The translations under genes were made by a program, and so were the position numbers. DNA of 21,645 nucleotides from contig WQZL01000018.1 in NCBI GenBank assembly GCA_009780755.1, positions 1 through 21,645 of the forward strand, read 5' to 3'. The DNA comes from Promicromonosporaceae bacterium. Its GTDB lineage: Bacteria > Actinomycetota > Actinomycetes > Actinomycetales > Cellulomonadaceae. The notes beneath the pieces are model-generated. The model ran no database searches, was not told where the DNA came from, and saw only the letters and a program-made list of their open reading frames with translations. Every line of letters begins with the position of its first letter. Positions within the stretch are counted from its first letter, which is position 1. Positions 5,117 to 13,397 of this stretch are shown here, piece by piece.

Positions 5117-7207
5117 CTAGATGATTGTTAGAACGATGGTGGAGCCTTGGGGGGCGTAGCCGATGGTGTCTTGGGCCAGGACGCGGTCAAGCGTGATCGT
5201 GCCCGTCTGGCGGCGGGTTTCCACACGGAAGCCAACCGCCTCCAGCGCCGCTACCGCAGCATCGGTGTGCATGTCTATCACCCGGGGCACGGCCACCATT
5301 GGCGGGCCTGAGGAGATGGTCAGCTGGATCGTGTCCGTGCGATGTGCCCTGGTGCCAGATGGGATGGACTGGTAGATGACGTGCCCCGCGGGCACGGTGA
5401 GGGACGGCTCATCATCGGCGAACGTCACCACCAGCCCCAGAGCCTCTAGGGCGGCTTGGGCGTCTTCGCGGGTCTGACCCGTCTGCTGCGTGACCGTCAC
5501 CGGCTCTGGCCCGGCGGAAACTGTCAGCGTTACCACGGTGTTGTGGGGCACGCGAGAGTTCGGCTCCTGGCTGACGGTCAGCACCTGCCCAGCCGGGATG
5601 GCATCGCGGAACTCGGTGTTCGGGGTGCCCACGGTTAACCCGGCGTCGCGCAGCAGTTCGGTGGCTGCCTCTTGCTCCAGACCCACCAGGCCACCGGGTA
5701 CGGTGACCATCCGAATGCCCCGCGAAACCACCAGGTCTATGTGCCCATCCCGGCGGATTCGCTCCCCGCTGGGCGGATCAACAGTCAGCACAATTCCAGC
5801 CACCGCAGCATCGTCGTAAACGGAGGTGGATGAGTGCGCCAAATCCAAGCCGTCCAGCAGCGTGCCGACCGCCTCTATCGGCTGGCCCACCAGCTCTTCA
5901 GGCACCTGCGTCCAGGCGCCCGGCCCATCGGCGAACCACCACCAGGCACCAACCGAGCCACCGCCGATCAGCAGCAACAAAGGCAACACCCAGGCCAGCA
6001 CGCGCCTTCGGCGGGCCTTTGGCCTAGACGGCGGCGGGGGAGCCTCGCTCGAAGCAAATTGCGTGGTTGGCCGCTGAGGCAGGGGTTGGGTAGTGCCGTC
6101 GTCGAGTTCGGTGGTGGCGAGGATGGCTAGCGGGATGGACTTCAGGGAGCCGGTCTCGGGGTAGTTGTTGTCGAAGGGGACGTCATCGATTTCCGGTGTC
6201 TCGGGTTCACTAAAATCCGGGATGAATGACGCAGGTGGTTCGGCCTGCCGCTCCCACGCCTCGGGATGCTGCTGGATCAGTGTGGCCTGCGTTCGTCGCA
6301 GCAGATCGGCGGCGGCGGCGCCATCAACGGGACGATTGGCTGGATTCCGGGCGGTGAAAACCGTAATCAGATCGTCAATCTCGGTTGGCAGCCAGGGCAC
6401 CACTGACGATGGCGGCGGCACGTCACGGTGAACGTGCTGGAAGGCTACCTGGATGGGAGTGGTGCCCTCGTAGGGAAGGGTGCCGGTAAGCATCTCGTAG
6501 GCAAGGATGCCCACGGCGTAAATATCGGTGCGGGCGTCACAAGCGCCGGTGGCGATCACCTCGGGGGCCAGATAGGCGACGGTGCCCAGGATGGTGCCGG
6601 TGGTGGTGCTGGTTACCTCGGTGACGGCGCGGGCCAGGCCAAAATCGGCGACCTTCAGGCTGCCGCTGACGGTGATTAACGCGTTCTCAGGCTTGATATC
6701 CCGATGGATCAGATTCTTTAGGTGGGCGGCGGAAAGTGCAGCCAGTATCTGCTCTAGCAGCTCAAAGGTGTGTCTTACGGATAGGGTGCCATTGCGGCGC
6801 AGCTCGCGACGCAGGTTGGAGCCGGGCACATACTCCATCGTCAGGTACGAGATTTCGCCATCGACGCCCTGGTCATAGACGGCGACAACACCGGAGTGGG
6901 TGAGCCGGGCGGCGGCGCGAGCCTCGCGGCGGAAGCGGGAGATGAAGGTGGCGCCATCAACGCCGTCGGCCAGGTGAGAGTGCATCACCTTCAGCGCCAC
7001 GTCCCGGTCGAGGCGACGGTCGTGGGCCAGATAAACGGTGGCCATACCGCCGCGGGCGACGCGGGAACGAATTTCGTACCGCCCGTCGATCAGGCGGCCA
7101 ACCATTGGGTCCGCCGTACGTGTAGCCACGGGCGTGATTGTACGGTCGGGTCTGTCGGTAGCTAGGGACGCCGCACCGTCGCGCCCGCGGGTTGGTTCTT
7201 GCGTCAT
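5117..7207 (-). CDS. pknL: PASTA-domain Ser/Thr protein kinase, PknL-like
   Basis: Membrane Ser/Thr kinase of 696 aa that probably senses muropeptides or lipid II outside and phosphorylates cell-wall or division proteins inside. Cytoplasmic kinase domain at about 43-310: Gly loop ARGGMATVY, VALK Lys at 73, HRDIKPEN with Asp 170, DFG Asp 188, APE motif. A Pro/acidic linker follows, then RRRR and one transmembrane helix (about 402-422), then four extracellular PASTA repeats (about 427-696), each of 60-70 aa. The aroG neighbourhood points to PknL. M. tuberculosis PknL lacks PASTA domains, so this is the longer form seen in other actinobacteria. The start is taken as ATG 7207, 7 nt after the anti-sigma-like stop; TTG 7231 would overlap that gene and ATG 7105 would trim to the domain. 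No good Shine-Dalgarno, so translation is probably coupled. Confidence 0.92.
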   Translation of the reverse strand: MTQEPTRGRDGAASLATDRPDRTITPVATRTADPMVGRLIDGRYEIRSRVARGGMATVYLAHDRRLDRDVALKVMHSHLADGVDGATFISRFRREARAAARLTHSGVVAVYDQGVDGEISYLTMEYVPGSNLRRELRRNGTLSVRHTFELLEQILAALSAAHLKNLIHRDIKPENALITVSGSLKVADFGLARAVTEVTSTTTGTILGTVAYLAPEVIATGACDARTDIYAVGILAYEMLTGTLPYEGTTPIQVAFQHVHRDVPPPSSVVPWLPTEIDDLITVFTARNPANRPVDGAAAADLLRRTQATLIQQHPEAWERQAEPPASFIPDFSEPETPEIDDVPFDNNYPETGSLKSIPLAILATTELDDGTTQPLPQRPTTQFASSEAPPPPSRPKARRRRVLAWVLPLLLLIGGGSVGAWWWFADGPGAWTQVPEELVGQPIEAVGTLLDGLDLAHSSTSVYDDAAVAGIVLTVDPPSGERIRRDGHIDLVVSRGIRMVTVPGGLVGLEQEAATELLRDAGLTVGTPNTEFRDAIPAGQVLTVSQEPNSRVPHNTVVTLTVSAGPEPVTVTQQTGQTREDAQAALEALGLVVTFADDEPSLTVPAGHVIYQSIPSGTRAHRTDTIQLTISSGPPMVAVPRVIDMHTDAAVAALEAVGFRVETRRQTGTITLDRVLAQDTIGYAPQGSTIVLTII

Positions 7208-7214
7208 CCTTAGG

Positions 7215-7886
7215 CTATGGCCGGAACTCAAGCACGGTTACCGCCCCCAAATCGGTGCGCCCCTCGCAGCCTTCAGGGATGAGGGTATCTGAGCCGACGC
7301 TACCGGGAGCCAGAGAGACGAGTACGCGGGCGCCAATGTGATCGGTGCTGAGCATGACCGGTGTTTCGGATCGGGTATGGACGGGCAAGAGGAGTTGGCC
7401 GTCGTCGCCCAGCACCAGCAGGCAGCCGCCGTCATGGATGATGGTGCCGTAGGTCTCAAACCAGCCAGTGTCTAGCTCGCCGCCTGCCGGGACAGCGGCA
7501 CGGGAGTAGGGGTCTCCGTCGGTTTCTATCCAGGAGGTTTCGTAACCCTCGTCGATGCCGCCGCCATCGCTCGTGGGCATGAAATCGGCTTCATCGACGC
7601 CGCCGCGCATCATCGGCACTACGACAACAGCGCCAACCAGTGCGGTAGCGGCAAGGCCGAATAGGGACTGGGTGACGCGCGCGCGCTTCCGACGCGCCGT
7701 AGCGCGGGTGGTCTCAGCGAGGCCCGCGAGCAACACGCGCTGGAACATCGCCTCGGCGGTGGCCTCGGTGGGTTCATACTCGGGCGGCAGGTCAGGCAGC
7801 AAACCGGCGCTCAGCAGTTCGGCGCGAAGCGAGTCAATCTCGGCGTCCGCGGCCAGTGCGTCAGTGAAGTCGAGGTGGTCGGTCAT
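7215..7886 (-). CDS. membrane-anchored anti-sigma-factor-like protein
   Basis: A 223-aa protein whose ATG overlaps the stop of the sigma gene (ATGA), with AAGGAGGG 8 nt upstream. This coupling is typical of sigma/anti-sigma pairs. Residues 1-72 are cytoplasmic, helical and charged, followed by RRKRAR and one transmembrane helix (about 75-93). An acidic, Gly-rich linker leads to a small extracytoplasmic domain (about 125-223) with two Cys that could form a disulfide. The cytoplasmic part lacks the HxxxCxxC zinc motif of ZAS anti-sigma factors, so the role is inferred from position and topology. It is followed at once by the PASTA kinase gene. It could instead be a sensor unrelated to sigma inhibition. 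Confidence 0.7.
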   Translation of the reverse strand: MTDHLDFTDALAADAEIDSLRAELLSAGLLPDLPPEYEPTEATAEAMFQRVLLAGLAETTRATARRKRARVTQSLFGLAATALVGAVVVVPMMRGGVDEADFMPTSDGGGIDEGYETSWIETDGDPYSRAAVPAGGELDTGWFETYGTIIHDGGCLLVLGDDGQLLLPVHTRSETPVMLSTDHIGARVLVSLAPGSVGSDTLIPEGCEGRTDLGAVTVLEFRP

Positions 7887-8422
7887 TGGGGCTGCCCTCC
7901 TTCCGTGTTGTTGAAGGTTGTCTCTTCTTGTATTTCGGTGGCCAGTAGCTCCCGGAGCCTGGCCCGGCCCCTGGAAACCCTCGTGGTGATGGCCGATACC
8001 GTGCAACCGAGAGTCTGTGCCGCCTGGGCCGAGGTGAGTCCGACGATGGCGGTGAGATAGACCGCGTCTCGCTCTGCCTCTGGCAGTTTCCCCAGCAGCT
8101 CCCTGGCTCGGTCGGCGGCGGCAATGGCCGCATCGTGCGAACCGGTGGATTCTGGGCCAACACCCGCCGCCGCAGCCGAAACAAGCTTCGAGTCTCGAAT
8201 CCGGGAACGTTCCGCCTCGCGGAGTTTGTTGGCCGCGAAACCAAAAGTCCAGGCCCGTTGTTCTTCAAGTGTGTTCGGGGCTTGACGCCATTTGGCAAGG
8301 ACGGCGGTCAGGGTTTCGGCCACCGCATCTTCGGCCTCGTCAAAGCCGAGACGCCGCACAAAGTAGCGGTGGAGGTCGGGATAGACCGAGCGAAACAGGG
8401 TCTCAAAGGCGGAGTCAGTCAT
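7883..8422 (-). CDS. ECF (sigma-70 family) RNA polymerase sigma factor
   Basis: Alternative sigma factor of 179 aa. Sigma region 2 spans about 5-60 (FRSVYPDLHRYFVRRLGFDEAEDA and the following helix, with TFGFAANKLR). Region 4 spans about 112-160 (LPEAERDAVYLTAIVGLTSAQAAQTLG, then the recognition helix SAITTRVSRGRARLREL). No region 3 and no long C-terminal extension, so it is a minimal ECF. ATG 8422 follows GGGAGAG, which is very close, and a TAGGAT -10-like box lies 9 nt upstream. The 3' end overlaps the anti-sigma-like gene by 4 nt. It heads a three-gene unit with a membrane regulator and a PASTA kinase, so an envelope-stress role is the natural inference. Confidence 0.92.
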   Translation of the reverse strand: MTDSAFETLFRSVYPDLHRYFVRRLGFDEAEDAVAETLTAVLAKWRQAPNTLEEQRAWTFGFAANKLREAERSRIRDSKLVSAAAAGVGPESTGSHDAAIAAADRARELLGKLPEAERDAVYLTAIVGLTSAQAAQTLGCTVSAITTRVSRGRARLRELLATEIQEETTFNNTEGGQPQ

Positions 8423-8443
8423 CTCTCCCGAATCCTACCCGTA

Positions 8444-8476
8444 CGGTGTGGCCCGGCGCGTAGCCAGGCCACACCG
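8444..8476 (-). terminator. 10-bp perfect hairpin after the secreted-protein gene
   Basis: CGGTGTGGCC (8444-8453) and GGCCACACCG (8467-8476) pair perfectly around a 13-nt loop. It starts 11 nt past the stop (8488) of the minus-strand secreted-protein gene and ends 21 nt before the sigma-factor start. It likely separates the two transcripts. No U-tract, as is common in actinobacterial terminators. Confidence 0.7.
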
Positions 8477-8487
8477 CGCGTTTAGAT

Positions 8488-9030
8488 TCAGGCGTTCGCG
8501 GCGTCCGCGCGGCGCTTCATGCCAACGAAGGTAGCGGCGCCAACGGCACCGATACCGGCTACGGCGGCCACGATAATCCAGGCGTTTACGCCACCATCAA
8601 CGTCGGCGCTGATCGGCACGATGCTCAGATCGGCGTCAATCGGCACGATGTCAACGTAGCCATCGCCATCTTCATCAACGCCGAGGTCGCGGGTTACCGG
8701 CTCGTCACCGGTGCCGTCCTCGGTGGCGATGCGAGCTAGGCCGGAGCGGTCAAACTCGCCGTCCGCGTTGACTACGGAAGGGTCGAGGATAACAACATTG
8801 CCGTCGTCGTCGAGCATGTAGTACTCGCCGTCTTCGTTTACAAACACCTCAGGGTGCCAGCCGTCGGTCGAATCGAGGTCGATTGAGGTGGAGACGACGC
8901 CAATGTAGCCGTCTTCACCCTCAATGACGATGGAACCTTCGGAGTCGGCCGAAGCCATCGGGGCAAGAACGATCATGCTCACCGCAGCGATGCTCGCGGC
9001 GGCAGAAAGGCGGGTACGAATGGTCTTCAT
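8488..9030 (-). CDS. secreted, C-terminally anchored acidic protein with Ca-binding-type loop
   Basis: A 180-aa exported protein of unknown function. Sec signal peptide at 1-28 (MKTIRTRL, hydrophobic core, cleavage after ASA). The mature part is very acidic with a DGW/DG-rich pattern. It contains one EF-hand or thrombospondin-3-like loop, DEDGDGYVD at 119-127, with the Dx[D]xDGxxD spacing of calcium ligands. A transmembrane helix (about 150-171) is followed by KRR, giving a type I membrane protein with its body outside. No LPXTG sorting motif. ATG 9030 has GAAGGA 10 nt upstream; the longer open frame upstream is not signal-like. It is transcribed toward the sigma operon but separated by a hairpin, so linkage is positional only. 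Confidence 0.75.
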   Translation of the reverse strand: MKTIRTRLSAAASIAAVSMIVLAPMASADSEGSIVIEGEDGYIGVVSTSIDLDSTDGWHPEVFVNEDGEYYMLDDDGNVVILDPSVVNADGEFDRSGLARIATEDGTGDEPVTRDLGVDEDGDGYVDIVPIDADLSIVPISADVDGGVNAWIIVAAVAGIGAVGAATFVGMKRRADAANA

Positions 9031-9145
9031 GGTCTTCAATTCCTTCTCTTTGCGGGTCGGTCGGTGCTTCTGCTCCGTCCGTTCACCCCATACATGACAC
9101 CACCGCCCAAATTTGTCACATCCAACCTTCCACCCCTCACCCAAA

Positions 9146-9167
9146 CCCTCCCCAGCCACCGGGAGGG
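9146..9167 (+). promoter_or_regulatory. hairpin just upstream of the PfkB gene
   Basis: CCCTCCC (9146-9152) and GGGAGGG (9161-9167) form a 7-bp stem with an 8-nt loop. The right arm holds the best Shine-Dalgarno-like stretch before the PfkB gene, so folding could hide it. The surrounding CCTCACCCAAACCCTCCCC text resembles a repeat type common in many bacteria, from memory. It lies between divergent genes, so it could also be upstream DNA for the minus-strand gene. Confidence 0.4.
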
Positions 9168-9187
9168 GGTTGTGGGATCATGGGGGG

Positions 9188-10087
9188 ATGAAGAAGGCAC
9201 TGATTGTTGGCGGGTTTGGCGTCGATTTGAATGTCGCGCTGTATGAAGGGGCGTGGCCGCTGAGCGAGGGCGATGGCACCTTTGCGCAGGTTGGCGAGCT
9301 TAGCCTCGGACATGCGGGCAGCGGCGTCGCGCTCCAGTGCGCGGCACTCGGCCTATATGTCGCTGCCGCCGATGTGCTGGGCGACGATGATTTTGGATGG
9401 GTGGTGCGCAAGGAACTAGCCCGCCGAGGCGTGCGCCTAGAAGCCGTCACTCACGAGTCAGGCACCCGCCGCTCGGTGGTGCTAGTGCGACCCGATGGTG
9501 GGCGCTTCTTCCTGCACGATCCACGCCACCCCTACGACATGACCGTGGGACCGATGCTGTGGCTCCCCGGCATGGAGGATGCCGACTGGGTACACATTGT
9601 GATCGTCAACTGGGCACGCCATGCCCTGCGTGACGCCCGCGAGCGCGGCATCCTCACCTCCACTGACCTACAGGATTGGGACACCCAAAACGAGCATCAC
9701 CGCGAGTTCGCCTACGGCGCCGACGTGGTGTTCTGCTCGGCAACCGCACTGCCCGATGCGGACGTCTTCGCCACCGATGTATTCACTAACGGCATTGCCC
9801 GGCTAGTCATAGTCACCAAGGGCGCCGACGGGGCGGTGGCGTATCAGCGGGATGCGGAGCCGATCTACCTGCCTGCGCTGCTGCCGCCGGGGCGAACCAT
9901 TGTGGACACCACCGGCGCGGGCGACGCCTTCTGCGGGGCGTTCATGTCCGGCCTGGTGCGGGGCCAGTCGATTCCGCAAGCCGGGCGTCGTGCCGCGCTG
10001 GCCGCTGCTTACGCCGCCAGCTTTACGGGAACCAATTCGCACCTAATCACCGTTGAGGAATTGGATCAGGTCGATGCGAAGGTCTAG
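9188..10087 (+). CDS. PfkB-family carbohydrate/nucleoside kinase
   Basis: Sugar kinase of the ribokinase/PfkB family, 299 aa, using ATP to phosphorylate an unidentified sugar. The N-terminus MKKALIVGGFGVDLNV is the first strand. HAGSGVALQCAALG corresponds to the family's Gly-rich substrate-binding signature. DTTGAGDAFCGAF at 240-252 is PfkB signature 2, with D246 as catalytic base and the GAG anion hole. Start ATG 9188 is preceded by GGGGGG with almost no spacer. An in-frame TTG at 9170 behind GGGAGG is a real alternative. The 3' end overlaps the lipoprotein hydrolase gene by 14 nt, so the two are co-transcribed. With a GH43 gene next, a pentose or other plant-sugar substrate is plausible but unproved. 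Confidence 0.85.
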   Translation: MKKALIVGGFGVDLNVALYEGAWPLSEGDGTFAQVGELSLGHAGSGVALQCAALGLYVAAADVLGDDDFGWVVRKELARRGVRLEAVTHESGTRRSVVLVRPDGGRFFLHDPRHPYDMTVGPMLWLPGMEDADWVHIVIVNWARHALRDARERGILTSTDLQDWDTQNEHHREFAYGADVVFCSATALPDADVFATDVFTNGIARLVIVTKGADGAVAYQRDAEPIYLPALLPPGRTIVDTTGAGDAFCGAFMSGLVRGQSIPQAGRRAALAAAYAASFTGTNSHLITVEELDQVDAKV

Positions 10088-11840
10088 CGGCTCTCCCCAG
10101 CTGAGTAGGCCCGCCGGGGCCGTGAGCGCTTTGGTCGCAACCCTTCTCGCTTTAGGTTTGACCGGGTGTTCGGCCAACACCGCGGCCCCCGAGGTGCCGA
10201 TGGTGGATATTCCCGCGCTGCCGGCGCAGCCCGTATGGGATTTCTCGCTGGCTGACGCGGATCACATCATCGTCTACGACTATGAATTGCCCGATGGGGA
10301 GGTGCAGGTCGCCGATGGGCGAGTGGTGGCCGCGCCCGTGGCCGGCATAATCGCCGTACCCGAGGGCGATGGTCCGCATCCGCTCGTCATCGCGATCCAC
10401 GGCGCTCATCCCGGCGGGGTTCGCGAACGCCGTTACGCCGGGTTTGACTACCTGGTTCAGCAGCTGGCCGCCGAGGGCTTCGCGGCCATCAGCATCAACA
10501 TGACGTTAAATTACACGTTCGTCTTTGGCGAACCAGCCGAGGGCGAGAAGTGGGCGCGCGCGATCTTCGACTATCACCTGGCGGCGCTAGCCCAAGCGAA
10601 TGCGGGGGACGATCCGGGCTTTGGCCTCGATCTGACCGGCCGCATCGACCTCGAACGGATTCACCTGATCGGCCACTCGCGCGGCGGCGAGGTGGTAAAC
10701 AATCTGGCCTGGCGAGATGCCGACACGGGAGAGGGGCGCATCCGGTCGCTGCTGCATGTGGCCCCGACGGTGGTGCAGAACTTCACCACCGCCGACGACC
10801 CGGACTTCAACCCGAATCACGACCCGCTGGCCCGGCCCTTCCCCGACCTGCCCACGGCCATCATCCTGCCGGAGTTCGACGGCGACGTGCCAAACGAGGG
10901 GCAGCGCATCTTTGACGAGATTTTGGCGGCCGGCGTTAACGAGTCATTCGCTATCGTTGTGTTTTTGAGCGGGGCGAATCACAACTTCTTTAACCGGGCC
11001 TTCTTGGTCGATGACCGGTACGGCGCGTTGTCTTTTGCCGACCCGGACAACCCGCGGGGTTGGCTCGATCGCGAGCAGCAGGAGGACTTCTTGCTGAGTT
11101 ACGCGGTCGCGTTTTTGGCCGTAGTGACGGGGGAGCGGGAAGTGAAGACAACGTTCGCCTCGGTGCCGCAACCAACCACGATGGGTTGGGCGGCGGCGAC
11201 CGTCTCCACCTATCTACCCGGACATACCCCACTAATTGCAGAACCAAGCCCCGAGGTGGCGCTCACCGCTTACGGCCCGGCTCGAGTGGCCTTCGCTCGC
11301 CAAGGCTTCCCCCGCGACCCGAATGTGCTGTTCAACCACCCCGGAGTGCTGTTTCGACCAAGCCGTTCTCTGCCCCTGTACTCGATCACCTGGGATGATG
11401 CGGGTGCGGCAGCAGCGGTACCGTTAACCCCCGGCGACCTAACCGGGCATTTAGCCATCTCGCTTTATCTGGCGCTGGACTCCGCCGATGAACGCAATCC
11501 GTGGCGACCCTCACCTCCGCCCGTCTGTATCACCTCGGTGCCCTGCTCACCGCCGCCGGTGGTGATGGTGGTGACCCTGATCGACGAGACGGGGGAGATG
11601 GCGAGCGTGGCCGTCAATGAGGATGCGCCCGCGTTGTATCACCGCCCCGGCCATATCGAGGTGTTCGAGGGCTTTGACGAGTCGATCACCGAGTGGCTGG
11701 GCTGGACTCCGCTGGGCGAACTGCGCATCCCGCTCGACCTATTCGATGGCGTTGACCTCGCCACGGTTACCGCTATGCAACTAACTTTCCCCTCCTCCTC
11801 AGGAGCCATCATGCTCTCGGCCATCTACGCCGTCGGCTAA
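10074..11840 (+). CDS. secreted lipoprotein alpha/beta hydrolase
   Basis: Predicted surface lipoprotein esterase/hydrolase of 588 aa. It has a basic N-terminus, a hydrophobic stretch and the lipobox LTGC with Cys 32, then a Thr/Ala/Pro linker. The hydrolase fold spans about 60-345: HG oxyanion motif in AIHGAHPGG, nucleophile elbow GHSRGG with Ser 202, likely acid in EFDGDVP and likely His in GANHNFF. The C-terminal part (about 365-588) is beta-rich and ends with RIPLDLFDGVDLATVTAMQLTF, a jelly-roll-like pattern that may bind carbohydrate. ATG 10074 overlaps the kinase stop; TTG 10053 is a weaker alternative. An acetyl- or feruloyl-type deacylase working beside the GH43 enzyme fits the context, but the substrate is unknown. 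Confidence 0.8.
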   Translation: MRRSSGSPQLSRPAGAVSALVATLLALGLTGCSANTAAPEVPMVDIPALPAQPVWDFSLADADHIIVYDYELPDGEVQVADGRVVAAPVAGIIAVPEGDGPHPLVIAIHGAHPGGVRERRYAGFDYLVQQLAAEGFAAISINMTLNYTFVFGEPAEGEKWARAIFDYHLAALAQANAGDDPGFGLDLTGRIDLERIHLIGHSRGGEVVNNLAWRDADTGEGRIRSLLHVAPTVVQNFTTADDPDFNPNHDPLARPFPDLPTAIILPEFDGDVPNEGQRIFDEILAAGVNESFAIVVFLSGANHNFFNRAFLVDDRYGALSFADPDNPRGWLDREQQEDFLLSYAVAFLAVVTGEREVKTTFASVPQPTTMGWAAATVSTYLPGHTPLIAEPSPEVALTAYGPARVAFARQGFPRDPNVLFNHPGVLFRPSRSLPLYSITWDDAGAAAAVPLTPGDLTGHLAISLYLALDSADERNPWRPSPPPVCITSVPCSPPPVVMVVTLIDETGEMASVAVNEDAPALYHRPGHIEVFEGFDESITEWLGWTPLGELRIPLDLFDGVDLATVTAMQLTFPSSSGAIMLSAIYAVG

Positions 11841-11843
11841 CGT
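11838..11843 (+). promoter_or_regulatory. -10-like box TAACGT before the GH43 gene
   Basis: TAACGT overlaps the stop codon of the hydrolase gene and ends 8 nt before ATG 11852, which has no Shine-Dalgarno. It may give the glycosidase gene an internal leaderless promoter; reading through from the hydrolase is the alternative. Confidence 0.3.
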
Positions 11844-11851
11844 TTACCCCT

Positions 11852-13393
11852 ATGACTGTGGTGTCCAACCCGATCCTGCCCGGCACGTACCCAGACCCAT
11901 CCATCTGCCGGGTGGGTGATACGTACTGGCTGGTCACCTCGACCTTCGAGTATTTCCCCGGCCTGCCGATCTTCAGATCAACCGACCTGGTGCACTGGGA
12001 ACAGGTCGGCCACGTCATCGACCGCGCCGACCAGCTCGACTACCAGGGATTTCGCTACTCCCACGGCCTATTCGCGCCCACCATCCGTTACCACAACGGC
12101 CTGTTTTGGGTGGTCTGCACCCACGTCGGCGCTCCCGAGGGCAAGCCCGGTGGCAACTTCGTGGTCACCGCCAAGAACCCGGCCGGGCCGTGGAGCGATC
12201 CCGTGTGGCTACATGAGGACGGCATCGACCCATCGCTGTTCTTCGATGATGATGGCCGCATCTGGGCGCATGGCACCCGGCTGGCCGAGAACCCGGACTG
12301 GCCGAGCCAAACCGAGGTGTGGGTGCGCGAGCTAGACCCCAAGACGATGCGGTTGGCCGCTGAAACACACATCATCTGGAAGGGGGCGGTGATCGGCGCG
12401 GTGTGGGCCGAGGGACCGCACCTGTACAAGATCGACGGCCGCTACTACCTGCTGGCCTCCGAGGGTGGCACCGACATACATCACGCGCTATCCGTGGCCC
12501 GCGCCGACGTCGTGACCGGCCCTTACGAGGGAAACAAGAGCAACCCGGTACTCACCCATCGGCACTTAGGGCGCAGCGCCGAGGTGACCGGCGTTGGCCA
12601 CGCCGATCTGGCGCAGGCCCCCGATGGCTCCTGGTGGGCCGTCATGCTGGCGATGCGTCCTTATGGCGGCTACCACTACAACCTGGGCCGCGAAACCTTC
12701 CTCTGCCCCGTCACCTGGGAGGACGGATGGCCGCTATTCGCCCCCGGGGAGGGACGGGTGCCGTCGCGCATCGAGGTGCCGTTCGCCGAGCAGCGGGGAG
12801 TGTTGGGCGAAGCGCAGGGGCAGGCCAATGGCATAGTTGCTCCAACCAGCCTGCGCTGGAATACGCTTCGCGGCCCCGCCGCCTTCGCCACCCCGCACCG
12901 TGAGGGCTGGCAGCTCGCGCTGCGTCCCGAAACACTCACCGCCAAGGCCACCCCGGCGTTCCTGGGGGTTAGGCAGCAGCACAAAAACGTGGACGTGTGG
13001 ACGCAGCTCGACCCGGTCACGCTGCTGGCGGGGGAGGAGGCCGGTCTGGTGATCCGCCAAAACGAGCGCGATCATGTGCGGCTGTATGTTGAATCCGACC
13101 GGATTGTCGTGGCCCACCGCCGCGCCGATCTTGATGCGGAGGTGGCAAGCATGACGTTGTCGCCCGGCGCCGTCGTCACCCTCGGCATTAGCGCCCGAGG
13201 CCAGGACTACGCGCTACTGGCCGCTACCGGCATCGACGAACCGCAGCAACTGTGCATCATCGACGGCCGCACCCTCGACACCACGGTAACGGGCGGCTTC
13301 ACCGGCCTGTGGTTCGGCATCTACGCCACCAGCAACGGCCAACCCACCAAAACAACCATCACCTTCGCCCCCTTCGAATACATTCCCCGATAG
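11852..13393 (+). CDS. GH43 glycoside hydrolase (beta-xylosidase/arabinofuranosidase type)
   Basis: Family 43 inverting glycosidase of 513 aa, likely acting on xylo- or arabino-oligosaccharides. NPILPGTYPDPS gives catalytic base Asp 15, GIDPSLFFDDDG gives the pKa-tuning Asp 126, and VWAEGPHLYK gives the acid Glu 187, the classic GH43 triad in order. The start motif plus TSTFEYFPGLPIF resembles the beta-xylosidase subgroup. The C-terminal part (about 320-513) is a beta-sandwich with NVDVWTQLDP and GLVIRQNERDHVRLYVE, as in two-domain GH43 xylosidases. No signal peptide, so the enzyme is cytoplasmic and probably works on imported oligosaccharides, whereas the neighbouring hydrolase is outside. 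It ends 4 bp from the stop of the convergent ABC gene. Confidence 0.9.
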   Translation: MTVVSNPILPGTYPDPSICRVGDTYWLVTSTFEYFPGLPIFRSTDLVHWEQVGHVIDRADQLDYQGFRYSHGLFAPTIRYHNGLFWVVCTHVGAPEGKPGGNFVVTAKNPAGPWSDPVWLHEDGIDPSLFFDDDGRIWAHGTRLAENPDWPSQTEVWVRELDPKTMRLAAETHIIWKGAVIGAVWAEGPHLYKIDGRYYLLASEGGTDIHHALSVARADVVTGPYEGNKSNPVLTHRHLGRSAEVTGVGHADLAQAPDGSWWAVMLAMRPYGGYHYNLGRETFLCPVTWEDGWPLFAPGEGRVPSRIEVPFAEQRGVLGEAQGQANGIVAPTSLRWNTLRGPAAFATPHREGWQLALRPETLTAKATPAFLGVRQQHKNVDVWTQLDPVTLLAGEEAGLVIRQNERDHVRLYVESDRIVVAHRRADLDAEVASMTLSPGAVVTLGISARGQDYALLAATGIDEPQQLCIIDGRTLDTTVTGGFTGLWFGIYATSNGQPTKTTITFAPFEYIPR

Positions 13394-13397
13394 CCGG

